NCBI RefSeq assembly: GCF_002742285.1
Contig: NZ_MDGM01000012.1
Coordinates: forward strand, 1,116,001-1,180,000
Direction: 5' to 3'
DNA length: 64,000 nucleotides
DNA from: Paramylibacter kogurei
GTDB lineage: Bacteria > Pseudomonadota > Alphaproteobacteria > Rhodobacterales > Rhodobacteraceae
Positions 45,546 to 53,044 of the stretch are shown piece after piece (within the stretch, counting starts at the first letter, position 1; every line of letters starts with the position of its first letter). A program made the position numbers and the translations under genes. Under the pieces are notes generated by a model. That model did no database searches. It was given only the letters and a program-made list of their open reading frames with translations, and was not told where the DNA came from.

Positions 45546-47303
45546 ATGACAGACTCTGCCACCACTGAAAATTCACGCAATCTAACCCCCGGTGCTTTGC
45601 GCATGGGGGTGGTTTTGTTCGTCATTGCGGCGGGTTTGGTGATTTGGTTATCAAACCTGTATTTCACCGAAAAATATTCCGCGCAAACCCGCGCAGATGC
45701 TGAAAAACAGCTTACGTTATATTCGGGCCGCCTGATTGCGGAATTACAGCGAAGCTCGGTTGTGCCGCTGTTGTTATCCCAAGATACCACATTGTTGCGC
45801 GCGCTGAACGATGACGATTATGTCCGTTCATCGCAAAGTTTGATCAAAACCAGACAGGAAATTGGGGCCAAGGCGATATTCTTGCTCGATTCACTTGGGC
45901 GTACCGTTGCGGCCAGTGATCGGCGCGAATTGGGTACGGTGCTACGCGAAGAACCGTTTATGACCAGCGCGTTACGCTCTGCTGAAACGGTATTCACCGC
46001 ACGCGGCGTTGGCGAAGGGCCGCTTGGCTTTTTCTATTCTCGTAAATTGATATCTGGGGGTGAATTGGTTGGTGTGATTGTGGTCGAGGTGGATTTGGAC
46101 AATTTGTTCAACACTTGGTCAGGATCAGAATCCACCATCATGGTGACAAATTCCGAAGACATCGTGATCCTCTCCACCGAACGCCAATTTCGCAACCAAA
46201 CCTTGCAACAAGCATTAGAGGCCAAGCCTGTCCTCACCGCCGTAGAACGCGCCATTCGCGCCACTGGTGAATGGTCAAATGCGGTGGCAGATGCGTATTT
46301 GTCGGGCCAGCCGCTGTTTCAATTGGAAACAAAAATCCCGTTTCAGGGATGGAAGTTAACCTATTTGGCATCATCCGAACCCGTGCGTGCGCGGGTGAAT
46401 GGTGTGATCGCACTTGAAATTATGGGGCTCGCGATTTTACTATCTTTGGCGTTTTATACGTTGTCACGCCGCGCAATTCGCCAATCATTCATTTTCAAGG
46501 CGGAATCCGAAGAATTGCGCGCATTGAACGATCAGCTTTCAAGCGAAATCACCCAACGAAAACGCGCCGAGCGTGAATTGGAAGTGGCTGAACAAAGCTT
46601 GGCACAAAGCTCTAAATTGGCCGCCCTTGGCGAAATGTCCGCCGCTGTTAGCCATGAATTAAACCAACCACTCGCCGCCATGCGCACATATCTTGCGGGT
46701 GCCAAGGTTTTGTTGCAACGCAATCGCCCAGAAGAGGCCGCAAGCAGTTTCCAACGCATTGATGATTTGATCGGGCGTATGGGCGCAATCACCAAACAGC
46801 TTAAATCATATGCTCGCAAAGGTGGGGATGATTTATTGGCAATTGATCTGCGTGATGCATTGAACGATAGCCTTTCAATGATGTCGCCCCAACTTGGGCA
46901 AAGTCAGGTTCAGGTGGACACGTTGTTGCCCAATGAACCTGTGATTATCATGGGTGATCAGGTGCGAGTGGAACAGGTGATCGTGAACCTGTTGCGAAAC
47001 GCACTTGATGCGATGAAAGGCCAAGAAGAACAGGAAATTCAGATCAGCCTGATCAGCGGAGAAATGGCCACCCTATCCGTCCAAGATAACGGCCCAGGCA
47101 TCGCCGATTTAAACAATTTATTTGAACCTTTTTTTACCACAAAAAACCCAGGCGATGGTGTTGGCCTCGGCCTTGCCATTTCATCGGGGATCGCCAAGGA
47201 TTTGGGTGGGCGGTTAATTGCCAGAAACGTATCCCCCAAGGGTGCTGTGTTTGAATTCCAGTTGCCACAAGTAGAAAATGCGGAAAAACTCGCGGCTGAA
47301 TAA
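45546..47303 (+). CDS. dctB: C4-dicarboxylate sensor histidine kinase DctB-like
   Basis: A 585-residue membrane kinase. Helix 1 is at about 18-40, a periplasmic double-Cache-like sensor runs to about 280, helix 2 is at about 285-305, then a coiled-coil linker, HisKA with H370 in AAVSHELNQPLAAMR, and the ATPase domain (NLLRNALDAMKGQ, GDGVGLGLAISSGIAKDLGG). It overlaps no gene and its partner dctD begins 25 bases downstream. No dicarboxylate transporter gene is near. Confidence 0.88.
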   Translation: MTDSATTENSRNLTPGALRMGVVLFVIAAGLVIWLSNLYFTEKYSAQTRADAEKQLTLYSGRLIAELQRSSVVPLLLSQDTTLLRALNDDDYVRSSQSLIKTRQEIGAKAIFLLDSLGRTVAASDRRELGTVLREEPFMTSALRSAETVFTARGVGEGPLGFFYSRKLISGGELVGVIVVEVDLDNLFNTWSGSESTIMVTNSEDIVILSTERQFRNQTLQQALEAKPVLTAVERAIRATGEWSNAVADAYLSGQPLFQLETKIPFQGWKLTYLASSEPVRARVNGVIALEIMGLAILLSLAFYTLSRRAIRQSFIFKAESEELRALNDQLSSEITQRKRAERELEVAEQSLAQSSKLAALGEMSAAVSHELNQPLAAMRTYLAGAKVLLQRNRPEEAASSFQRIDDLIGRMGAITKQLKSYARKGGDDLLAIDLRDALNDSLSMMSPQLGQSQVQVDTLLPNEPVIIMGDQVRVEQVIVNLLRNALDAMKGQEEQEIQISLISGEMATLSVQDNGPGIADLNNLFEPFFTTKNPGDGVGLGLAISSGIAKDLGGRLIARNVSPKGAVFEFQLPQVENAEKLAAE

Positions 47304-47328
47304 CAGCCACATTATTGGCGGAGCAAAT

Positions 47329-48669
47329 ATGCCAGAACAAATTACAATTACCATCGTTGATGATGAACAGGACATGCGCGAAAGCATTTCGCAATGGCTC
47401 ACCCTTTCAGGATATCGCACCAAAACATTCGCCAGCGCCGAAGACGCGCTCAAGGTGATCGACAGCGATTATTCTGGGATCATCATTTCCGATATCAAAA
47501 TGCCCAAAATTGATGGCATAACGTTTTTGAAAAAACTACAATCCATCGACAGCCAATTGCCCGTGATCCTAATTACAGGTCACGGCGATGTTGCGATGGC
47601 CGTCGAAGCGATGCGCATTGGCGCCTATGATTTCTTGGAAAAACCGTTTGATCCTGAGCGTATGGCGGAATTGACTAAACGTGCGGTGCACACACGCCGC
47701 CTCACGCTTGAAAATCGCACGCTGCGCCGTGAACTTTCCGATGGCACAGTTTTGTTGCGTAAATTGATCGGCACCAGCCCTGTGATGGAACGCTTGCGCG
47801 AAGACATCCTTGATCTAGCACAGGCCGATGGACATTTGTTGATCAAAGGCGAAACCGGCACAGGCAAAAGCCTGATCGCGCATGCACTACACGCTTGTGG
47901 CCCACGCCAAGGTAAGAAATTCATTTCGGTCAATTGCGCGGCCTATACAGAAGACGACTTATCAACCCGCCTGTTTGGCCCGTTGGATGATTCCACCCCC
48001 CTCGTCGAAAACGCGCTTGGCGGTACGTTGTGCCTTGAAGATATCGAAAGCCTACCCGCATCCATTCAGGCACGATTATTGTCGGAAATCACCGAACATG
48101 ATCGCGGCGAAGATGGATCGGCATTACGCATTATCGCAATTTCAAATGACACCAGCGATAATGACGAAAACCTTGAATCTGCTCTGCGCCAAGATTTGTA
48201 TTACCGACTTGCGGCGATGCACATCACTCCACCCCCTTTGCGTCAACGCGGCGAAGATATTTTGAGCCTGTTTAATCGATATGCCGAAACATTTTCCGAA
48301 GAATACGGTTGCGAACAACCCGAAATTTCCGCCGAAGATGCCGCAAAATTGTTGCAAGCCCCCTGGCCTGGCAATATCCGCCAGTTGATCAATCTGGCCG
48401 AACGCACCGTATTACAAAGCCGTCGCGGCAGTTATTCCATATCCAACATCCTCATGGCCGATGTTGGCGAAGAAGTCCCCGATGTTGTCACCGACGGCAA
48501 ACCATTGAAGGAACATGTCGAAGCGTTTGAACGCATGTTGATCGACAACACAATGCGCCGCCACAAAGGATCCATTCAATCCGTGATGGAGGAATTATCC
48601 CTGCCACGGCGTACCTTGAATGAAAAAATGGCGAAATACGGGCTGACCCGTTCAAATTACGTCGGTTAA
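47329..48669 (+). CDS. dctD: DctD-like response regulator with degenerate sigma-54 interaction module
   Basis: A 446-residue regulator: receiver domain (D55 in ISDIKMPK), AAA+ domain with intact Walker A GETGTGKS (174-181), and a Fis-type C-terminal helix-turn-helix (EELSLPRRTLNEKMAKYGL). The loop that in NtrC-class activators holds GAFTGA is deleted: FGPLDDSTPLVENALGG stands in its place, and Walker B reads LCLEDIE instead of FLDEIE. The sensor/arginine motif RQDLYYRL is intact. It therefore may not work with sigma-54 in the usual way. CGGAG precedes the ATG. It is coupled with dctB. Confidence 0.87.
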   Translation: MPEQITITIVDDEQDMRESISQWLTLSGYRTKTFASAEDALKVIDSDYSGIIISDIKMPKIDGITFLKKLQSIDSQLPVILITGHGDVAMAVEAMRIGAYDFLEKPFDPERMAELTKRAVHTRRLTLENRTLRRELSDGTVLLRKLIGTSPVMERLREDILDLAQADGHLLIKGETGTGKSLIAHALHACGPRQGKKFISVNCAAYTEDDLSTRLFGPLDDSTPLVENALGGTLCLEDIESLPASIQARLLSEITEHDRGEDGSALRIIAISNDTSDNDENLESALRQDLYYRLAAMHITPPPLRQRGEDILSLFNRYAETFSEEYGCEQPEISAEDAAKLLQAPWPGNIRQLINLAERTVLQSRRGSYSISNILMADVGEEVPDVVTDGKPLKEHVEAFERMLIDNTMRRHKGSIQSVMEELSLPRRTLNEKMAKYGLTRSNYVG

Positions 48670-48670
48670 T

Positions 48671-48700
48671 AAAAGAGCGCACCATTGGATGCGCTCTTTT
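48671..48700 (+). terminator. Bidirectional terminator after dctD and the DUF302 gene
   Basis: AAAAGAGCGCA/TGCGCTCTTTT is a perfect 11-bp stem with an 8-base loop, and the T-tract is on both sides. It sits one base after the dctD stop and 21 before the DUF302 stop. Confidence 0.85.
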
Positions 48701-48720
48701 CAGTTCAAATGTTTGGAAAT

Positions 48721-49173
48721 TTATTCTGCAATCGCTTTGTTGGTCAAATTATCCAACGCACCGGTCATCATTTTAAACACCTCTAAATTGGCATCGGCAC
48801 CATGAGCCTGCGCCATATCCGTGGGTGCGCGATAGGTGATCATTACGTTACCATCTCCATCTTCATAGGCCAAAACCCGCAGCGGCAGATCAAGCCCAAT
48901 TGTCTGGCTCGCAATCATCGCGGGTGTGCCCAACTTTGGATTACCAAACAATAGCATCTCTGTTGGACGCAAATCCATTTCAACGCTTTTGGCACCCGCT
49001 GCGTGATCGACACGCGCAAATACTTTGGCACCCGCACCTTCCACTGCGGCCACCATCCGATCAATGGTTTCAGAAACGGAATGCGCAGAGGATTTGGTGA
49101 TCATCGTGTCGGCATTCGCCATGGCCGTGGTCGCAAGAATGGCAAAAAAACCAGAATAGAAAACGTTTTTCAT
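48721..49173 (-). CDS. Exported DUF302-family protein
   Basis: A 150-residue protein with a signal peptide (MKNVFYSGFFAILATTAMANA) and one DUF302 domain: DRMVAAVEGAGAKVFARVDH and MLLFGNPKLGTPAMIAS are diagnostic, with LPLRVLAYEDGDGNVMITY after. DUF302 domains are often small periplasmic/secreted proteins of unknown function. It shares a terminator with dctD. No catalytic residues can be named. Confidence 0.88.
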   Translation of the reverse strand: MKNVFYSGFFAILATTAMANADTMITKSSAHSVSETIDRMVAAVEGAGAKVFARVDHAAGAKSVEMDLRPTEMLLFGNPKLGTPAMIASQTIGLDLPLRVLAYEDGDGNVMITYRAPTDMAQAHGADANLEVFKMMTGALDNLTNKAIAE

Positions 49174-49298
49174 ATGATGTCCCTTTCATTAAAAACAGTC
49201 ATGAAATCGTAACGACCCAACCCCAATATTGATATTCACAGTTGCGATAGCACCCAAACTTGGCAAAATCACACCAAGCTACCCCTCCAAATGTCCAA

Positions 49299-49324
49299 AA
49301 ATATCCTCGCCGAAGGCATAAAAT
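49299..49324 (-). repeat. Dispersed 26-bp repeat, copy 3 (after DUF1638)
   Basis: The same 26-base sequence as at 32476 and 35337, on the minus strand, starting five bases after the DUF1638 stop codon and about 125 bases upstream of the DUF302 start. Confidence 0.85.
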
Positions 49325-49329
49325 CTTTG

Positions 49330-49977
49330 TCAGCGGCGCGAAACATCCGCCAATGCAACCGACAAATCGCCGTAACCTGTGAAACGCCGTTCCAACGGTA
49401 AACCCATTTTCTGTGCGATCAATTCCGCCTTGCGATCCAATGTTGGGTCATTCACCTGAGCTTGATAAACCAGCTTGGTATAATTTCCAAAATACATGTC
49501 GCGCAGTTCAGGATGACGATCCAACCCCATGGGTTTCCAAACAAAAGCATCAAATTGCTTTACCAAAAAATCGGTCAGATAAAATGCGGTGATTTCATCT
49601 TCTAATTTGCCAAACGCATCATTGCCTTCAAAAAATGAATAACAATGCGGGCCGGCGATCATATCCACGCCAAGTTCTTTGCATTTTGACGCCAACATCC
49701 CGCCCGTACCACAATCGGCATAAGCGACGAAAATCTGTTCATAATTGGCGCGATGTTTTTCCACGGCGTCTGCCACTGCATCGGTGATCTTTTCAGGGTA
49801 CAGATGCAATTTTGCGGGCAAACAGGTTAAATCCATATGCCCCCAATCATTTAATTTGATCAGCGCCAATATTTCACGCGCCAATGCCCCACACGCCAGA
49901 ATCAAAACGCGCCCAGCAGGATCACTGGGCGCATCTAATCCTGTTTCGCTCAGTTCTATATCGCTGAGCTGTGCCAT
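49330..49977 (-). CDS. DUF1638-family protein of the methionine cluster
   Basis: A 215-residue cytoplasmic protein with three conserved Cys-containing motifs: LILACGALAREI, VAYADCGTGGMLASKC and MIAGPHCYSFFEG. These look able to bind a metal or cluster. The start lies one base after the corrinoid protein stop (TAACATG), so the two are translationally linked. DUF1638 genes are often next to cobalamin methyltransferase genes. The role is unknown; metal handling or corrinoid maturation is a guess. It ends in VALADVSRR with no Arg/Gly tail. Confidence 0.8.
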   Translation of the reverse strand: MAQLSDIELSETGLDAPSDPAGRVLILACGALAREILALIKLNDWGHMDLTCLPAKLHLYPEKITDAVADAVEKHRANYEQIFVAYADCGTGGMLASKCKELGVDMIAGPHCYSFFEGNDAFGKLEDEITAFYLTDFLVKQFDAFVWKPMGLDRHPELRDMYFGNYTKLVYQAQVNDPTLDRKAELIAQKMGLPLERRFTGYGDLSVALADVSRR

Positions 49978-49978
49978 G

Positions 49979-50680
49979 TTATCCCGCGGCCATTTGGTTG
50001 TGTTTCTTTGCCATAAATTCCTTGGCCGTTTCCACCGCAACAGCGGCATCACGACAATAGGCATCTGCACCAATGGCCTTGCCAAACTCTTCGTTCAATG
50101 GCGCACCACCGACAAGCACGGTGAAATCATCGCGCATACCTTTTTCCACCATCGTATCAATAACGACCTTCATGTATGGCATGGTAGTGGTCAAAAGTGC
50201 GGACATGCCCAGAATATCAAATTCACCTGTTTCCAAGGCTTCGATATAATTTTCAACAGGGTTGTTAATGCCCAAATCTTTTACTTCGAAACCGGCACCT
50301 TCCATCATCATGGTCACAAGGTTTTTGCCGATATCATGAATGTCACCTTTCACAGTGCCAATCACCATGGCACCCAAACGCGGCGCGCCGGTTTCGGCCA
50401 GCAATGGTTTTAGGATGGCCATGCCACCCTTCATGGCACCCGCGGCCAACAACACCTCTGGTACGAACAAAATACCGTCGCGAAAATCGATCCCAACAAT
50501 GCGCATTCCTTCGACCAACGCTTTGGTCAACACATCATAAGGCTGCCAGCCGCGTTCAAGCAGGATATTCACGGCCTCTTCAATTTCTTCTTTCATGCCG
50601 TCATACAGATCATCGTGCATTTGCAGCACCAGATCTTCGTCGTTCAATTCCGACAGGATGATTTCTTCTTCGTCTGACAT
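49979..50680 (-). CDS. Corrinoid protein (B12-binding module of split MetH)
   Basis: A 233-residue MtbC/MtaC-like corrinoid protein: an N-terminal cap domain, then a Rossmann B12 domain with the base-off motif D113-x-H115-x-x-G118 (VKGDIHDIGKNL), MSALLTTTMPY and VLVGGAPLN. It carries methylcobalamin between the folate and homocysteine methyltransferases. The first 36 residues hold 15 Asp/Glu and one Lys, unlike its partners' basic tails. It lies between the homocysteine methyltransferase and DUF1638 genes. Confidence 0.93.
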   Translation of the reverse strand: MSDEEEIILSELNDEDLVLQMHDDLYDGMKEEIEEAVNILLERGWQPYDVLTKALVEGMRIVGIDFRDGILFVPEVLLAAGAMKGGMAILKPLLAETGAPRLGAMVIGTVKGDIHDIGKNLVTMMMEGAGFEVKDLGINNPVENYIEALETGEFDILGMSALLTTTMPYMKVVIDTMVEKGMRDDFTVLVGGAPLNEEFGKAIGADAYCRDAAVAVETAKEFMAKKHNQMAAG

Positions 50681-50804
50681 GTTCTTATCCTTGCATTGCC
50701 AACCGCTGGCCTGTGTTTACCAAATTCTTGAAAATCACTGGTTTTGCTGATCATTTTACGACGAAAACAGCCAAATCACCGACTTTCACAACATTTTTAA
50801 TGCA

Positions 50805-51827
50805 TTAGCCCCGCCCACGGCGACGTTCGCGCCGTTTTGGGCCACCACCATCTGTCCCATCGCTTTCGGATGAAAACCCACCCAATGCGGCGGCAATTTC
50901 GTCCAATGTGGGGGGTGCACCAACTAGCGTTTCCTCCAACGCTTTGCGCATGGCGCGCAAATGGTTTGGCATGGTGCCACAACATCCGCCGATGATTTTT
51001 GCACCTGAATTGCGTGCCAGAACCGCATATTGCGCCATCAATTCGGGTGTGCCGTCATAATGGATGTGACCATCGACATATTTTGGAATGCCTGCGTTGC
51101 CTTTGGAAATAATCGGCTTGGTTGCGCCACCCTCGACAAACCCCAACACAGTGCGAAGCAGATCAGATGCGCCAACACCACAATTGGCACCAAATGCCAT
51201 GGGTGCATATCCCAGATCATCCACCATTTTCACCATGCCTGCACTGGTCGTACCCATCATGGTGCGCCCTGCAGTGTCAAAGCTCATGGTGCCCGCCCAG
51301 GGGTGACCTGTACGCGCAATTGCATCGGCGGCGGCGGCGTATTCTTCGGGGGCGGAAATGGTTTCAACCCATAAAACATCCGCACCACCTGCGATCAACC
51401 CTTCGGCCTGTTCGTGAAACATTTCAACGGCATCTTCATGCGATAACGTGCCCGCCGCACCCATTATTTCACCTGTTGGGCCCATAGAACCCGCAACAAT
51501 AATATCGCGTGATGATTTATCCGCCACTTCTCGTCCGATTTCAGCTGAAATTTTGGATAATTCATGGGCGCGTTTTTCTGCGTTATGCAATTTCAAACGC
51601 GATGCATTGCCACCAAAACTGTTGGTCAAAAACAAATCCGACCCTGCATCAACCGCCCCTTGATAAAGCGCTGTAATGCGATCGGGATGCTCTTCGTTCC
51701 AAAATTCAGGTGGTTCACCCGCTTGTAAACCTGCGTTAAACAGGTTTGTACCCGTGGCACCATCGGCCAGAACCCAACCTTGCGTTTCGATCAGTTTTGT
51801 AAGTTTATCAGTCACTTGCGTATCCAT
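50805..51827 (-). CDS. Homocysteine S-methyltransferase (betaine-homocysteine methyltransferase-like module of split MetH)
   Basis: A 340-residue TIM-barrel protein that would accept homocysteine and take the methyl group from the corrinoid protein to give methionine. Zinc ligands are C216 (FGANCGVGA) and C282-C283 (IGGCCGTMPNHL); ADGATGTNLF and VETISAPEEY fit the family. The C-terminus (324-340, ending GGGPKRRERRRGRG) is a basic Arg/Gly tail outside the barrel. A betaine-using enzyme is the alternative, but the context favours cobalamin. It starts the minus-strand run with the corrinoid protein and DUF1638. Confidence 0.9.
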   Translation of the reverse strand: MDTQVTDKLTKLIETQGWVLADGATGTNLFNAGLQAGEPPEFWNEEHPDRITALYQGAVDAGSDLFLTNSFGGNASRLKLHNAEKRAHELSKISAEIGREVADKSSRDIIVAGSMGPTGEIMGAAGTLSHEDAVEMFHEQAEGLIAGGADVLWVETISAPEEYAAAADAIARTGHPWAGTMSFDTAGRTMMGTTSAGMVKMVDDLGYAPMAFGANCGVGASDLLRTVLGFVEGGATKPIISKGNAGIPKYVDGHIHYDGTPELMAQYAVLARNSGAKIIGGCCGTMPNHLRAMRKALEETLVGAPPTLDEIAAALGGFSSESDGTDGGGPKRRERRRGRG

Positions 51828-51901
51828 GTTACGGTAAAAATATCATGCGGTGGTGTGTTGTTTTGCTTTAGGATAGCGCATGCCACAGCAAAACACATCA
51901 A

Positions 51902-51917
51902 TCCAATTCATATTGGA
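51902..51917. promoter_or_regulatory. Perfect inverted repeat upstream of the homocysteine methyltransferase
   Basis: TCCAAT-TCAT-ATTGGA is a perfect 6-4-6 repeat, 75-90 bases before the methyltransferase start and inside the 112-base gap to sufE. It could be an operator for a methionine-pathway regulator; the binder is unknown. A second repeat (CAATCCT-TT-AGGATTG, 51933-51948) overlaps the sufE 3' end and may be a weak sufE terminator. Confidence 0.4.
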
Positions 51918-51939
51918 CATAAAGATTATGAACAATCCT

Positions 51940-52365
51940 TTAGGATTGCGCTGCCTTTGCGGCCACTTCATTGATCCGTGCGATCATAGCACGCAGCCCA
52001 TTTGAACGTTGCGCAGATAAATGTTGATCCAACCCCAAACGCCCAAATGCAGCAATCGCGTCTGTTTTAAGGATTTCCCCAACCGTTTGCCCATTGAACA
52101 GCGCATGTAATATGGCGATCAAGCCTTGCACGATCATCGCATCCGATGCGCCTTGAAATGTGAAAACCGCATCGTTTCCCGACCCTTCGATATGGGGCAC
52201 CAGCCATACTTGTGACGCACAGCCATCAACCTTGACCGCAGGCACACGCAGCGCATCATCCAACACGGGCAATGCCTTACCCATATCGATCACATGGCGA
52301 TAACGGTCTTCCCAATCATCCAAAAATTCGAATGTTTCGACGATGTCTTCAAATTCAGCGCTCAT
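51940..52365 (-). CDS. sufE: Sulfur-acceptor protein SufE
   Basis: A 141-residue protein passing persulfide sulfur from SufS to the Fe-S scaffold. The reactive cysteine is C49 in VDGCASQVW, and RYRHVIDMGKALPVL and GLRAMIARINE match the family. The chosen start at 52365 has GAGGA about 10 bases upstream. The other suf genes are not in the window. It lies upstream of the homocysteine methyltransferase on the same strand. Confidence 0.94.
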   Translation of the reverse strand: MSAEFEDIVETFEFLDDWEDRYRHVIDMGKALPVLDDALRVPAVKVDGCASQVWLVPHIEGSGNDAVFTFQGASDAMIVQGLIAILHALFNGQTVGEILKTDAIAAFGRLGLDQHLSAQRSNGLRAMIARINEVAAKAAQS

Positions 52366-52503
52366 TGCGGACTCTTCCTCGTTTGGCGTTGATTTATGAC
52401 CCCGCCCCGCATCTGTCCAGTGAATTTGCGCAAAACCCGTCAAAGGGCTTTAATTTAGATGCGCGATTGGCTATCGATAGTGAAACGAAAATGAGGCGAC
52501 CCC

Positions 52504-53040
52504 ATGCAAAATACCGCGCAAAAACTTTTCAGCACCGCAATTATCGGCGCTTTACTTGCATCCTGTTCGGTTTTTGACGGTGCACGCAATTCATCAGGTA
52601 ACAGCGCAGGAAGTTCTGCTGGCAGTGGCGGTAGCGTTGGAAGCGGTTCCATTGGCTCAGGTTCATTTGGCAACAAACGCAGCGACGAAGAAATCGGCGC
52701 GGCAAAAACCGCTGTGGTGGATAATCGCGGCTTGGTACCGGTGATTAAATCGGCAAAACTTGATCGCACCAAAGATGGTTATATCCTGCGTGTGATCGGT
52801 GGTGTTGATCGCACTGGATATTATGATGTGGAATTGGTTGCGCGTAATTTTGGCGAGGACGATGAAAATGGTGCGTTGATCTACGATTTTCGCGCCAATG
52901 TTCCAAACCCTGGTATCGATGTGCCAACCGAACGGTCCAAGGAAATTTACGCAGGCGTGTTTATCCCGATTGATACCTATCTTCAGGCCAACACAATCAG
53001 CGTACAAGCCCTACAAAACAACCTTCGCGTCACGCGATAA
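52504..53040 (+). CDS. Predicted lipoprotein
   Basis: A 178-residue exported lipoprotein: signal with lipobox LLASC at residues 17-21, then a Ser/Gly-rich low-complexity stretch of about 35 residues, and a domain from about residue 65 (VDNRGLVPVIKSAKLDRTKDG and TGYYDVELVARNF). The folded part resembles small Ig-like periplasmic domains, but the family is not recognised. Convergent with rnd and divergent from sufE. No function is assigned. Confidence 0.78.
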   Translation: MQNTAQKLFSTAIIGALLASCSVFDGARNSSGNSAGSSAGSGGSVGSGSIGSGSFGNKRSDEEIGAAKTAVVDNRGLVPVIKSAKLDRTKDGYILRVIGGVDRTGYYDVELVARNFGEDDENGALIYDFRANVPNPGIDVPTERSKEIYAGVFIPIDTYLQANTISVQALQNNLRVTR

Positions 53041-53044
53041 CCTG

